Positions 1 through 9,273 are shown, counted from the stretch's first letter. The stretch is DNA of 64,000 nucleotides from Glycomyces tenuis DSM 44171 (GCF_000427885.1 NZ_ATYW01000024.1:1-64000), one strand, 5' to 3'. Made by a program: numbers and translations. The notes: generated by a model from the sequence alone, not told the origin.

Positions 1-732
1 CTGGACCTGTGGCGCGCGCCCACCGACAACGACCGCCTCGGCTGGCACGGCAGCATCGCCGAACGCTGGCGCAAGGCAGGCCTGCACCGCCTAGAGCACA
101 AGGTGCTCGACGTGGCCGTCGGCGAGGACGAGCTCACCGTCGACACCAGGGTGGCCGCGGCGGCGACCGACGCCGCGATGCGCGCGGTCTACCGCTGGCG
201 GTGCTTCGCCGAAGCGCGGGAGCTGCTCTGGTTGTCCGTCGAGGTGACGCCCGAGGGCGAGTGGGACTTCCCGCTGCCGCGGCTGGGTCTCCGTGCCTCG
301 TTGCCGAGATATATTGATGATGTCACCTGGTTCGGTGGCGGGCCCGGCGAGGCCTACGCCGACACCCGCGCCGCCGCCCGCATCGGCCGCCACAGCGCCA
401 CCGTCGCCCAAATGCAGACCCCGTACGTCTTCCCGCAGGAGAACGGCTCCCGCACCGACGTCCGCTGGGCGACCCTGAGCGGCGAGGGCCCCGGCCTCAC
501 CGTGCACGGCGCCCCGCACTTCGCACTGACCGTGCGGCCGTGGACCTCCGAAGACCTCGACACGGCCGAGCACCCCACAGACCTGGTCGAACGCGACCGG
601 ATCTACGTCAACCTCGACGCGGCACTCCAGGGCATCGGCACAGCCTCATGCGGACCGGGCGTACTCCCACAACACCGGCTCACCCCCCGCCCGACCGCGT
701 TCACGGTCGGTTTCGAGGTGTCCGATCGCTAG
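1..732 (+). CDS. Beta-galactosidase, C-terminal part (GH2 family), 5' truncated by window edge
   Basis: The frame is open from base 1 and ends at TAG 730-732, giving about 243 C-terminal residues. It begins with WRAPTDND, the signature that opens the last (small-chain, domain 5) beta-sandwich of LacZ-type glycoside hydrolase family 2 enzymes. It continues through WFGGGPGEAYADT and PYVFPQENGSRTDVRW, which are typical of that domain. The family hydrolyses beta-galactosides, usually in the cytosol. The active-site barrel lies upstream of the window, so activity cannot be judged. A terminator hairpin follows at 737, and a LacI-type regulator lies directly downstream on the same strand and may control this sugar gene. 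Family assignment is firm; substrate is inferred. Confidence 0.9.
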   Translation: MDLWRAPTDNDRLGWHGSIAERWRKAGLHRLEHKVLDVAVGEDELTVDTRVAAAATDAAMRAVYRWRCFAEARELLWLSVEVTPEGEWDFPLPRLGLRASLPRYIDDVTWFGGGPGEAYADTRAAARIGRHSATVAQMQTPYVFPQENGSRTDVRWATLSGEGPGLTVHGAPHFALTVRPWTSEDLDTAEHPTDLVERDRIYVNLDAALQGIGTASCGPGVLPQHRLTPRPTAFTVGFEVSDR

Positions 733-736
733 CCGA

Positions 737-776
737 GGGCCGCGGCATCACTCCGAACTGGGCGATGCCGCGGCCC
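737..776 (+). terminator. Hairpin terminator after the beta-galactosidase gene
   Basis: A perfect 13-bp GC-rich stem (737-749 with 764-776) encloses a 14-nt loop and starts 4 nt after the stop codon. A short T-containing stretch (taattt) follows. This suits an intrinsic terminator that separates the beta-galactosidase gene from the LacI gene. Confidence 0.7.
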
Positions 777-822
777 GTAATTTAGGCTGAGAGGGACAAC
801 AGCCCTGAAGGAAAGGCGTCCC

Positions 823-1890
823 GTGCCGAAGAAGTCGAAGCCCGACGGCGAGAAGCGCCCCACGATCCGGGATGTGGCGGCGCTGGCGGGGGTGTCCGTG
901 CCGACGGTGTCGCGCGTGCTGGCCGGGAACTACCCGGTGGCGCCCGCGACGCGTGCCAAGGTGCTGCGGGCGATGCGCGAGCTCGACTACGTGGTGAACG
1001 CGCACGCCCGGGCGCTGGCAGGGGCGACGACGAAGACCGTGGCGTTCGTCGTCGACGACGTGACCGGGCCGTTCTACGCCTTCATCGCGCGCGGGGTGGA
1101 GCAGCAGGCGGCCTCGGAGGGGCGGCTGTGCCTGCTGTGCACGACGCACGGCGACCCCGAGCGGGAGCTGGCAGTGGTTGAGTTGATGCGCGAGCAGCAC
1201 GCCGAGGCCGTCATCGTCGTCGGCGGGGCGTGGGACAGGGAGCAGTACCGCGAGCGGATGCGGTACTTCGCCACGGCGCTCGACAAGTCCGGTTCGCGGC
1301 TGGTGCTGTGCGGGCGGCCCTCCTTGGGCGAGAACGTCCCGGCGACAGTGGTCCACTACGACAACGAGGGCGGGGCCTATGCGATGACCTCGCATCTGCT
1401 GTCGGTGGGGCACCGGAGGATCGGCTACCTCGGCCGCGCGCTCGGCCTGTCGACCACCGATGAGCGCGTGGCGGGCCTGCGGCGGGCCTACGCCGACTTC
1501 GGGGTCGAGTTCGACGAGTCGCTCGTGATGCCCGGCGAGTTCACCAAGGCCAGCGGCTACGAGCTGGCCAAGGAGCTGCTGGCCGGACGCGACGACGTGA
1601 CGGCGGTGTTCGCGGCCACGGACATGGTCGCCGCCGGAGTGCTGCGGGCCTTGCGGGAGGCGGGTCTGCGCGTCCCCGAGGACATGTCGGTGGTCGGTTT
1701 CGACGACATCCCGCTGGCCTCCGATCTCACCCCGGCGTTGACGACCGTCCATGTGCCGCATGAGGAGTTGGGCAAGGAAGCGGTGCGGCTCGGCCTGCGC
1801 CGCGCCGACACGGGCGCCGAGCCGGTGGTCCTGGGCACGCACATCGTGGTGCGCGAGTCGGTGGCGCCGCCGAAGCGGCCCGCCGCCTGA
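823..1890 (+). CDS. LacI-family transcriptional regulator
   Basis: 355 residues, the usual length of the family. An N-terminal helix-turn-helix at residues 14-33 (TIRDVAALAGVSVPTVSRVL) is followed by the hinge helix region and a periplasmic-binding-protein-like effector domain (about 65-350) containing VVGFDDIPLASDLTPALTT. Such proteins bind palindromic operators as dimers and release on sugar binding. The GTG start at 823 has GAAGGAAAG about 6 nt upstream. The gene follows the beta-galactosidase gene after a terminator, so it is probably transcribed separately and regulates that or a neighbouring sugar-use gene. I see no clear operator. The ligand is unknown. Confidence 0.93.
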   Translation: MPKKSKPDGEKRPTIRDVAALAGVSVPTVSRVLAGNYPVAPATRAKVLRAMRELDYVVNAHARALAGATTKTVAFVVDDVTGPFYAFIARGVEQQAASEGRLCLLCTTHGDPERELAVVELMREQHAEAVIVVGGAWDREQYRERMRYFATALDKSGSRLVLCGRPSLGENVPATVVHYDNEGGAYAMTSHLLSVGHRRIGYLGRALGLSTTDERVAGLRRAYADFGVEFDESLVMPGEFTKASGYELAKELLAGRDDVTAVFAATDMVAAGVLRALREAGLRVPEDMSVVGFDDIPLASDLTPALTTVHVPHEELGKEAVRLGLRRADTGAEPVVLGTHIVVRESVAPPKRPAA

Positions 1891-1967
1891 GCGGAGGAGC
1901 GGGGAGCTCGTGCGAGCCCTGCCGGACCGCCTCGTGGAGACGACGGCGATGATCGTCCCGGACTAGG

Positions 1968-3029
1968 GTGGTCGATGTGAACCACACCCCCACGGCAGTG
2001 CGAGATCGACGGATCGTCTCGGAGATCAACCGGCGCACGGGCGCCGGCTTGACGATGACCGGCCGGTCGCTGTTCGGGAGGCTCGGGGGCGCGGTCTACG
2101 CCGAGTGGCCGGACGGGCGACCGGCCGTGGTCACCCGATTCCTGGGTTCGCTCGCCGAGGCGAGGCGGACCGCCGGAGTCCTGGCCCACGTGCGGGACAG
2201 TGGTCTGCCGGTGCCGCGGCACGAGTTGGTCGTCCAGCTCGACGACGGCGTGTTCTTCGTGCAAGAGCGGCTGCCGAGCGCGTCGCCGCAGCGGCTGAGC
2301 CCCGCGAGAATGGAGGCGATCGTGGGGATCAACGACCGATTCGCGGACGCGCTCGCGGCCCGGCCCGAGGTGCCGGCGCCGCCGCAGTGCAGCCCTCGCG
2401 GGGGCGGCTCGGATCCGCGGCACGAGGTCCTGGCCGGCCACGGTCCTCGCAGCCGTCGCGTACTCGAGCAGATCGTTCGCATCACCGAACGGGCGCCTGA
2501 TGGAATGGTCGGCGCCGACCTGGTCCACGTCGACCTGTCCGGCGCGAACGTCCTCTTCGACGAGAGCGGCGCCGCGACGGGCGTGGTGGACTGGAACCTG
2601 GGGGCCTACCGCGGCGATCGGCTTTTCGCCCTCGTCCAGACCCGGTTCGACCGGGAATGGTTCGTGCGGTCGCCCGACGCCGACCCCGTGGAGACCGCGG
2701 CGGCGTTCCGTCTGGACGAGATCCTCGCCGAGCGTATCCCTCCGGACACCTTGCGGCTGTACTGGGCGTGGTGGATGCTCCGGCAACTGGCTCGGGCGAT
2801 TCGCACCGCTTCGCCCGAGGCCGTCGACTGGCATCTCGACTTGGCGGAGTCCCGGCTCGGGTTACGGCTCGGCGACGACCCCGCGCTCAGCCCGATCATG
2901 GGGCATGATGGAGCGTCGCGGCGGCCCGGAATCCGTCCGGGCGGTTCGCGGCGGCTCGTCTCGGGAGCGGGACCGCGCCGTTCACGCCGCTCGTCTTCCG
3001 GCGGGCCGTCAGCGGGAGTCGTCGCGTGA
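1968..3029 (+). CDS. Aminoglycoside phosphotransferase (APH) family kinase
   Basis: 353 residues in the APH/choline-kinase fold. The catalytic loop is seen at about residue 186 as HVDLSGANVLFDE (Brenner-type HxDxxxxN), followed near 205 by GVVDWNLG, the metal-binding D of the family. The substrate cannot be read from the sequence; many such chromosomal proteins phosphorylate metabolites rather than antibiotics. GTG 1968 is used here; GTG 1977 is an in-frame alternative. The last 45 or so residues are an Arg/Ser/Gly-rich tail unlike the rest, running over the 3' end of convergent mnhG by 21 nt. The original stop may have lain near 2905. Confidence 0.75.
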   Translation: MVDVNHTPTAVRDRRIVSEINRRTGAGLTMTGRSLFGRLGGAVYAEWPDGRPAVVTRFLGSLAEARRTAGVLAHVRDSGLPVPRHELVVQLDDGVFFVQERLPSASPQRLSPARMEAIVGINDRFADALAARPEVPAPPQCSPRGGGSDPRHEVLAGHGPRSRRVLEQIVRITERAPDGMVGADLVHVDLSGANVLFDESGAATGVVDWNLGAYRGDRLFALVQTRFDREWFVRSPDADPVETAAAFRLDEILAERIPPDTLRLYWAWWMLRQLARAIRTASPEAVDWHLDLAESRLGLRLGDDPALSPIMGHDGASRRPGIRPGGSRRLVSGAGPRRSRRSSSGGPSAGVVA

Positions 3030-3383
3030 CTTGTCGGTGAACTTGTCCGCGTCCGGCGCGAGTTCGTCGGCCAGCAGTAGCTCGGCGCGGACGCGGCCTT
3101 CCCGGTAGGCCGCCCGGCCGACCATGTGGGCCGCCACCGGGGCCGTCGCGAGCTGGAACACCGCGATCAGCACCATCGTCGTGATGTCGATGACCGTCCC
3201 GATCCTGATGGCGCAGCCGGTGAGGATCAGCAGCAGTCCGAGCACCTGCGGTTTCGCCGCGGCGTGCATGCGGCTGAGCAGGTCCGGGAAGCGCAGCAGG
3301 GCGACCCCGGCGGACAGGCTCAGCACGGCCCCCGCGACCATGCAGACCGCGGCGATCGCGTCGAGGACGCCCGCGACCGTCAC
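3009..3383 (-). CDS. mnhG: Na+/H+ antiporter subunit G (MnhG/MrpG)
   Basis: 124 residues with three hydrophobic segments and the family motif LLRFPDLLSRMHAAAK. It is the last gene of the six-gene Mrp operon and one of the small membrane subunits needed to assemble the multi-subunit cation/proton antiporter. Start chosen at GTG 3383, because this gives a 4-nt GTGA overlap with the mnhF stop, the same coupling seen along the operon. The C-terminus is charged and cytoplasmic (ADKFTDKSRDDSR). Its 3' end overlaps the tail of the convergent kinase gene. Confidence 0.9.
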   Translation of the reverse strand: MTVAGVLDAIAAVCMVAGAVLSLSAGVALLRFPDLLSRMHAAAKPQVLGLLLILTGCAIRIGTVIDITTMVLIAVFQLATAPVAAHMVGRAAYREGRVRAELLLADELAPDADKFTDKSRDDSR

Positions 3384-3640
3384 GGCTTCTCCCTGGTGAT
3401 GAAGCGGGAGACGGCGACCGAGCCGGTGAACCCGAGGATCGCCAGGACCACCAGGACCGGCAGCGAGGTCGGGTCCCTGGTGAACGCGGCTTCGGCGGCG
3501 ATGGCCGAGGCGGTGATCGCCAGCAGGACCTCGGTGGCGACGATCCTGTCCAGCGTGGACGGCCCGCGGACGATCCTGATGAGGGTCAGCGCACCGGCGG
3601 CGGTGAGCAGGGCGGCCACGGCGATGGCGGCGACGGTCAC
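3380..3640 (-). CDS. mnhF: Na+/H+ antiporter subunit F (MnhF/MrpF)
   Basis: 86 residues with three predicted membrane helices; RIVRGPSTLDRIVATE is the conserved MrpF signature. It is a small hydrophobic subunit of the Mrp antiporter complex. GTG 3640 is preferred over upstream ATG 3679 because it overlaps the mnhE stop by 4 nt (GTGA) and begins at the hydrophobic segment; the longer form would add a charged extension lying inside mnhE. Part of the mnhA-C-D-E-F-G operon. Confidence 0.9.
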   Translation of the reverse strand: MTVAAIAVAALLTAAGALTLIRIVRGPSTLDRIVATEVLLAITASAIAAEAAFTRDPTSLPVLVVLAILGFTGSVAVSRFITREKP

Positions 3641-4215
3641 GATCGGCGCTCCTTTCGTTCGCTCGGGTCGATGCCGCACCTGCGCAGCTCCTCATCGGAG
3701 CCCAGAGCCCGCGCGAGGCGGTCCTCCAGCCGCAGCACGTGCTCCCGGAGCCGCTCCAGGTGCTCCTCGTCCTCGACGCCGAGCATGTGGATGTAGAGGG
3801 TCGTGGTCTCGTGGTCGGCCTCGACGATGAGGCTGCCGGGGATCAGCGAGACCGCCTCGGCGACGAGCGTCATGTTCAGGTCCGAGCGGATGCGCAGCGG
3901 CACCGCCACGATCGCGCTGGTCGGCCGATGCCCGAAGCGGAAGGCGAGCACGGCGACCTGGACACTGGCGGCCACGAGGTCGGCGATGAACCGCAGCGCG
4001 AAGTTGAGCAGGCCGAGCGGGCGCACGCGGCCGTCGAACTCGACCGGCGGGAGCGGGAAGAAGATCACGACGGCCGCCGACACCAGGATGCCGCTGAACA
4101 GGTTCGCCCACGTGAACGCGCCCCACAGGAGGTTCCACACCACGGTCAGGGCGATCACGGCCATGACCTGGGTGCGAATGCGGTCGCGCCGGGTCGGCGG
4201 ATTGGCGGCCCTCAT
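3637..4215 (-). CDS. mnhE: Na+/H+ antiporter subunit E (MnhE/MrpE)
   Basis: 192 residues. An N-terminal pair of membrane helices (VIALTVVWNLLWGAFTWANL onward) is followed by a soluble region typical of MrpE, with SDLNMTLVAEAVSLIPGSL near residues 111-129. It is required for assembly of the Mrp complex. ATG 4215 overlaps the mnhD stop (ATGA). The C-terminal 45 residues are charged and helical (EHLERLREHVLRLEDRLARA), somewhat longer than in minimal MrpE proteins. Confidence 0.9.
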   Translation of the reverse strand: MRAANPPTRRDRIRTQVMAVIALTVVWNLLWGAFTWANLFSGILVSAAVVIFFPLPPVEFDGRVRPLGLLNFALRFIADLVAASVQVAVLAFRFGHRPTSAIVAVPLRIRSDLNMTLVAEAVSLIPGSLIVEADHETTTLYIHMLGVEDEEHLERLREHVLRLEDRLARALGSDEELRRCGIDPSERKERRS

Positions 4216-5750
4216 GGCGCACCGTCCGGGAAGACCGCCTCGATGTACGGCGTCCGGGTCAGGAGGTCCTCGGCGGCCTCGGAGGTGAACTCGAACAGCG
4301 GACCGGCCACGAAGGTGAGCGCGACGCTGAACGCGACCAGCGCGCACGTGGGGGCCACCATCAGCTTCGGCAGCATCGGCGTGGACTGCTCGGGCTCGGC
4401 TTCGGCCTCGGCCTCGTCGCGGGGCACGTCGGGGTGGGGGGCGCGCCAGAACGCCAGGTTCCAGACCCGGCCGATCGCGTACAGCGTCAACAGGCTCGTG
4501 AGGACCCCGCCGGCGACGACGACCCACGCGAGCGGCCCGGCGTCGTCCACACCGGCCTGGAGCAGGCCGAGCTTGCCGAGGAAGCCCGAGAACGGCGGTA
4601 TCCCGGCGAGGTTGAGCGCCGGGACGAAGAACAGGACGGACAGCAGCGGAGCGACCCGGGCCAGGCCGCCGAGCCGTTCGAGGGAGGTCGTGCCGCCGCG
4701 CCGCTCCACCAGGCCCGCGGCGAGGAACAGCGCGGTCTGGATCGTGATGTGGTGCGCGATGTAGAAGATCGCGCCGGACAGGCCGGAGACGCTGGTCAGC
4801 GCGACTCCGAAGACCATGTACCCGATGTGGCTGATGAGCGTGAAGGACAGCAGACGTTTGATGTCGGACTGCGCGACGGCGCCGAGGATCCCGACGACCA
4901 TCGTCAGCAGCGCGATCACCATGAGGACGTCGGTGATCCGCCCGTCGGGGAACAGGAGCGTCTCGGTGCGGATGATGGCGTAGACGCCGACCTTCGTCAG
5001 CAGGCCGGCGAACACGGCGGTGACGGGCGCGGGCGCGGTCGGGTAGCTGTCGGGCAGCCACGCCGAGAGCGGGAACACCGCGGCCTTGATGCCGAAGGCC
5101 AGCAGCAGCATCCCCTGGAGGATCAGGCGCAGGTTGTCCGGCAGCTCGTCGAAGCGGCCCGCGAGCTGGGCCATGTTCAGCGTGCCGGTCGAGGCGTACA
5201 CCAGCCCGAGGGCGCTGAGAAAGATCACCGAGGACAGCAGACTGACGACGACGTACGTGGTCCCGGCTCTGATGCGGTTCTCGGTGCTGCCGAGGGTGAG
5301 CAGCACGTAGCTCGCCACGAGCAGGACCTCGAAGCCGACGTACAGGTTGAACAGGTCGCCCGACAGGAAGGCGTTGGTGACGCCGGCGGTCAGGACGAGG
5401 TAGGTCGGGTGGTAGATCGACAGCGGCGTCTCGTCGCTGCCGTCGGCCAGGCCCTGCCCGATCGAGTAGACCAGGACGCACAGCGTCACCGCGGCCGAGA
5501 CCACCAGCATGAGCGCGGCGAGCTTGTCGGCGACGAGGACGATCCCCAGCGGCGGCGCCCAGCCGCCGACGGCCACGACCTGCGGGCCCTCGACGAACGT
5601 CACCGCCAGCAGCGCCGCGGCGACGACGAGCGTGGCCGTCAGCGCGATCACGCTCACCGCGCGCTGGGCGCGCGGGGCGCGCGCCATCATCAGCGTCAGC
5701 GCGGCCCCCAGCAGGGGGATGATCACCGGGAGCGGGACGAGGTGGCTCAT
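4212..5750 (-). CDS. mnhD: Na+/H+ antiporter subunit D (MnhD/MrpD)
   Basis: 512 residues, polytopic, homologous to the NuoM/NuoN proton-translocating subunits of complex I. Visible signatures include FNLYVGFEVLLVASYVLLTL, the region KAAVFPLSAWLPDSYPTAPAP with the conserved lysine, and GGTTSLERLGGLARVAPLL. It is one of the two large proton/cation-conducting subunits of the Mrp antiporter in the cytoplasmic membrane. It overlaps mnhC and mnhE by 4 nt each, so translation is coupled. The length is normal. Confidence 0.95.
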   Translation of the reverse strand: MSHLVPLPVIIPLLGAALTLMMARAPRAQRAVSVIALTATLVVAAALLAVTFVEGPQVVAVGGWAPPLGIVLVADKLAALMLVVSAAVTLCVLVYSIGQGLADGSDETPLSIYHPTYLVLTAGVTNAFLSGDLFNLYVGFEVLLVASYVLLTLGSTENRIRAGTTYVVVSLLSSVIFLSALGLVYASTGTLNMAQLAGRFDELPDNLRLILQGMLLLAFGIKAAVFPLSAWLPDSYPTAPAPVTAVFAGLLTKVGVYAIIRTETLLFPDGRITDVLMVIALLTMVVGILGAVAQSDIKRLLSFTLISHIGYMVFGVALTSVSGLSGAIFYIAHHITIQTALFLAAGLVERRGGTTSLERLGGLARVAPLLSVLFFVPALNLAGIPPFSGFLGKLGLLQAGVDDAGPLAWVVVAGGVLTSLLTLYAIGRVWNLAFWRAPHPDVPRDEAEAEAEPEQSTPMLPKLMVAPTCALVAFSVALTFVAGPLFEFTSEAAEDLLTRTPYIEAVFPDGAP

Positions 5751-6190
5751 CGGCCCGCCCGCCCGGGGGCCACGTCGTCGACGGGGGTCGGCGGGTCGTC
5801 GGAGTCGTGCTCCTTGGCGTGCGGCCCCTCGTCGCGTTCGGCGAGGTCCATGATGCGGCGGTCCTCCGCGTCGTCCTGCACCTCGTCGTGCCCGAGAAGC
5901 TGCCAGCTCCGGTAGGCGAGCGCGAGGAGGAACGCGGTGATTCCGAGCGTGATCACGATGGCGGTCAGGATCATCGCCTGCGGCAGCGAGTCGCTCATGC
6001 GGTCCTGGGCGGTCTCGCCGACGATCGGCGGTGTCCCGGGCATGCCGCCCATGAGGATGAGCACGTTGACGCCGTTGCCGAGCAGGATCACGCCGATCAG
6101 CACCCGGGTGAGGGTGCGCTCCAGCAGCAGCGACACTCCGGCGCCGAACAGCACGCCGATCACGATCACGTACACCAGGTTCGGGGTCAT
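5747..6190 (-). CDS. mnhC: Na+/H+ antiporter subunit C (MnhC/MrpC)
   Basis: 147 residues; a NuoK-like three-helix protein with RTLTRVLIGVILLGNGVN and DSLPQAMILTAIVITLGITA, both typical of MrpC. The C-terminal 45 residues are an acidic, hydrophilic tail (HAKEHDSDDPPTPVDD) beyond the conserved core. ATG 6190 overlaps the stop of the upstream fused mnhA gene by 4 nt, and its own stop overlaps the mnhD start. Confidence 0.93.
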   Translation of the reverse strand: MTPNLVYVIVIGVLFGAGVSLLLERTLTRVLIGVILLGNGVNVLILMGGMPGTPPIVGETAQDRMSDSLPQAMILTAIVITLGITAFLLALAYRSWQLLGHDEVQDDAEDRRIMDLAERDEGPHAKEHDSDDPPTPVDDVAPGRAGR

Positions 6191-9081
6191 GCGGCCTCCT
6201 TCTCGGGCACGGGCATCGTGCCGGTGCCGCTCTCGGGCTCGTCTCCGGACTCGTGGTGGCGGTCGAGCTCGGCGCCGAGGCTGCGCAGGATGTCCAGGAC
6301 CAGTCCGATGACGATCAGGTAGACGCCGATGTCGAAGAAGACCGAGGTCACGAAGTGGACGTGCCCGATCAGCGGCAGGTGGAAGTCGAGGACGGCGCTC
6401 TGAAGCACCTCGCCGCCCAGCAGCATCGCCGCGGCGCCGGTGCCGACCGAGATGAGCAGGCCGGTGCCGAGGAGCCGCCCGGCGTCGACGGGGGCGGCGG
6501 CGTTGAGCTCGGCGCGTCCGCCGGCCAGGTAGCGGACCGCCAGCGCCAGCCCCGCCACGAGTCCCCCGGCGAAGCCGCCTCCGGGGTCGTTGTGCCCGGT
6601 GAACAGCAGGTAGATCGAGAACAGGACGATGGTGTGGAACAGCAGGCGCGTCACGACCTGGAGGATGATCGCCTGGCGGCTGCCCTCCGGTTCGGGCCGG
6701 GCGAGCCAGCGGACGTGCTCACCGGTCTTCGGCGGCGCGGGGCGGGAGCCGCCGCGGCGCAGCAGCGCCCGGTCGCGTCCGAAGATCAGGCTCGCCACGC
6801 CGGTGGCGGCGACCAGGAGCACCGCGATCTCCCCCATCGTGTCCCAAGCGCGGATGTCGACCAGGATCACGTTGACGATGTTCTCGCCGCCGCCGTAGGA
6901 GACGGCCAGGTCGGGGAAGAGCGTCGAGACGGGCTCGTCCTGCCGGGCGCCGACCGCCACGTAGGCCATGCCCGCGGCGACGACGCCGACCGCTATGCCG
7001 ATGGCGACGCGGAAGCGCCGCACCTTCTTCAGGGGCCGCTCCGAGAACCGGGCCGGCAGGCGGCGCAGCACCAGCACGAACATGACCATGGTGACGGTCT
7101 CGACGAGGAACTGGGTGAGCGCCAGGTCGGGGGCGCCGTGGAGGACGAACAGCGCGGCCACGCCGTAGCCGGAGACGCCGGCGAGGATCATCGCGGTGAG
7201 GCGCCGCCGGGCGAGCGCGGCCGAGACGACCGCGGCGACGATGGCGCCGCCCGCCGCCAGCTGGAGCGGGGTGTCGAACAGGCGCGCCTCGAGCGGCCAG
7301 GGGCCGCCGGCGATCAACAGGCCCCCGCCGAGCGCGACGAGGGCGATGAGGATGACGCCGAGGTAGAACGGCAGGGAACCGCGCTGGGTGCCGCCGGTCA
7401 GCTCGACCGCCAGCCGGTCGACGCCGCCGATGGCGCGTCGGTACACCTCCTTGGCGGTCAAGGGCATCCGCACCGACTTCCACGCCTCGGTCCGGTTGGT
7501 CGCCAGGTAGATCAGGAGGCCCGCGGCGAAGACCGCCGCGGACATGGCGAGGGCGGGCGTGAGGCCGTGCCACAGTGCCAGGTGGTAGATGTGGCCGGTG
7601 CCGGGGTAGCGGCCGGCGTAGACCGACAGGATGCCGTCGGGGCCGGCGGCGAGCCCGGCCGTGAGGCCCGCGGCGAGCCCGGCGAGCGCCAGCAGCGCCG
7701 CCGGGGAGAGGAATCCGAGGCCGACCCGCTCGGCGGGGCTGTCGTCCAGGCCGGGCTTCCGGGCGAAGGCGCCCCACAGGAAGCGCAGCCCGTAGGCGAC
7801 GGTCAGCGCGGACCCGGCGATGAGGCACACCAGCATCACCCGGTACCAGGCGTCGCCCTCCCAGAACGCCTCCAGCATCGCCTCTTTGGCGACGAAGCCG
7901 AAGGTCGGCGGCAGGCCGATCATCGAGGCGACGGCGAGGACGGCGACGGCGGCCAAGGCGGGCCTGCGGGCGCCGAGCCCGCTGAGCGAGTGGATCTGGC
8001 GGGTGCCGGTCGACTTGTCGACGATGCCGACCACGAGGAACAGCGTGGCCTTGAACAGGGCGTGGGCGGCCAGGAGGGCGGCCCCGGCGAGCGCGGCGGT
8101 ACGGGTGCCGCCCGCGAGCACGATGCCGATCATGCCCAGTTGGCTGACCGTCCCGTAGGCGAGCATGAGCTTCAGGTCCGTCTGGCGCAGCGCCGTCCAC
8201 CCTCCGAAGAGGAACGCGAGCGCGCCGCAGACCCAGATGATCTGCTGCCACGGCGAGTCCGAGGCGAACACGGGGGTGAGCACGCCGATCAGGAAGACGC
8301 CGGCCTTGACCATGGCGGCGGCGTGGAGATAGGCGCTGACCGGCGTCGGCGCGGCCATGGCGGCGGGCAGCCAGAAGCTGAACGGGAAGAGGGCCGACTT
8401 CGACAGGGCGCCCAGGAGGATCAGGACGAGGGCGACCACCAGGTAGGCGCCGCCGGGCAGGTGGTCGACCACCGTCGACAGGCGGTAGGAGTCGGCGTGC
8501 TGGCCGAGCATGATGAAGCCCACGAGCATCGCCAGGCCGCCGAAGGTGGTCACCATGAGCGCCTGCATCGCCGCCCAGCGGCTCGCGCGCCTGGTCGGGT
8601 CGTGGCCGATCAGGAGGTAGGAGAAGACGGTGGTCAGCTCCCAGAAGACGTAGAGCAGGAGCAGGTCGTCGGCGACGACCAGGCCGAACATGGCGCCGGC
8701 GAAGGCGAGGAAGACGGCGGCGAACCGGCCCAGCCCCCATTCGTCGGCCGCGAAGTAGTGGGCGCTGTAGGCGAGCACGAGGGCGCCGACGCCGCTGACG
8801 AGGAGCACCATGACCCATGGGAAGGCGGTCATGCGGAACGCGAGCTCCTGGCCGAGCTGCGGCACCCACGGGTAGGTCTCGGTCACCGCGGCGCCCGAGC
8901 GGATCGTGCCGGTGTGCGTCAGCGCCCAGGCGAAGGTCGCCGCCGGAACGAGCGCGACCGCGTACATCGCTTTGCGTCCCCACCAGCGCACGAGGGCAGG
9001 GGCGAGCACCGAAACCGCGGCATAGCCGGCAAGCAGCCCGAGCAAACGACCCCCAAGGAAATGATCACGCCGATCTGGCAC
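6187..9081 (-). CDS. mnhA: Na+/H+ antiporter subunit A with fused subunit B domain (MnhAB/MrpAB)
   Basis: 964 residues. The N-terminal 500 or so residues are NuoL-like, with LLYVFWELTTVFSYLLIGHD and KSALFPFSFWLPAAMAAPTP. A middle hydrophobic domain (VSGYGVAALFVLHGAPDLAL) precedes a C-terminal MrpB domain (IYLLFTGHNDPGGGFAGGLV). This fusion explains why no separate mnhB exists in the operon. It is the largest ion-conducting subunit. GTG 9081 is the farthest start; a TTG about 12 codons later with GGGGG just upstream would place the start exactly at the first membrane helix and is a good alternative. First gene of the operon. Confidence 0.92.
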   Translation of the reverse strand: MPDRRDHFLGGRLLGLLAGYAAVSVLAPALVRWWGRKAMYAVALVPAATFAWALTHTGTIRSGAAVTETYPWVPQLGQELAFRMTAFPWVMVLLVSGVGALVLAYSAHYFAADEWGLGRFAAVFLAFAGAMFGLVVADDLLLLYVFWELTTVFSYLLIGHDPTRRASRWAAMQALMVTTFGGLAMLVGFIMLGQHADSYRLSTVVDHLPGGAYLVVALVLILLGALSKSALFPFSFWLPAAMAAPTPVSAYLHAAAMVKAGVFLIGVLTPVFASDSPWQQIIWVCGALAFLFGGWTALRQTDLKLMLAYGTVSQLGMIGIVLAGGTRTAALAGAALLAAHALFKATLFLVVGIVDKSTGTRQIHSLSGLGARRPALAAVAVLAVASMIGLPPTFGFVAKEAMLEAFWEGDAWYRVMLVCLIAGSALTVAYGLRFLWGAFARKPGLDDSPAERVGLGFLSPAALLALAGLAAGLTAGLAAGPDGILSVYAGRYPGTGHIYHLALWHGLTPALAMSAAVFAAGLLIYLATNRTEAWKSVRMPLTAKEVYRRAIGGVDRLAVELTGGTQRGSLPFYLGVILIALVALGGGLLIAGGPWPLEARLFDTPLQLAAGGAIVAAVVSAALARRRLTAMILAGVSGYGVAALFVLHGAPDLALTQFLVETVTMVMFVLVLRRLPARFSERPLKKVRRFRVAIGIAVGVVAAGMAYVAVGARQDEPVSTLFPDLAVSYGGGENIVNVILVDIRAWDTMGEIAVLLVAATGVASLIFGRDRALLRRGGSRPAPPKTGEHVRWLARPEPEGSRQAIILQVVTRLLFHTIVLFSIYLLFTGHNDPGGGFAGGLVAGLALAVRYLAGGRAELNAAAPVDAGRLLGTGLLISVGTGAAAMLLGGEVLQSAVLDFHLPLIGHVHFVTSVFFDIGVYLIVIGLVLDILRSLGAELDRHHESGDEPESGTGTMPVPEKEAA

Positions 9082-9273
9082 TCAGACTATCCGTTCCGAG
9101 ACCGTCACCGCCAAACTCGGCGCCCCGGACTTTCGAGCGTCTACTGAGTCCGATCCGATATGGTGCGGGTCCGTCCGCGCAGCGGACAGTGATGCTCGTC
9201 GCCGCTCCGGCCGGGTCCCGTCACGCGGACAAGGCGGGTGCGGAACGTCGCCTCGGTGAGCGAGAATGCCTCC

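Noticed and set aside
6253-9147. A 964-codon open frame on the plus strand opposite mnhA
   Set aside because: It is the antisense register of the real mnhA gene; its Gly/Asp/Glu/His-rich sequence has no recognisable domain.
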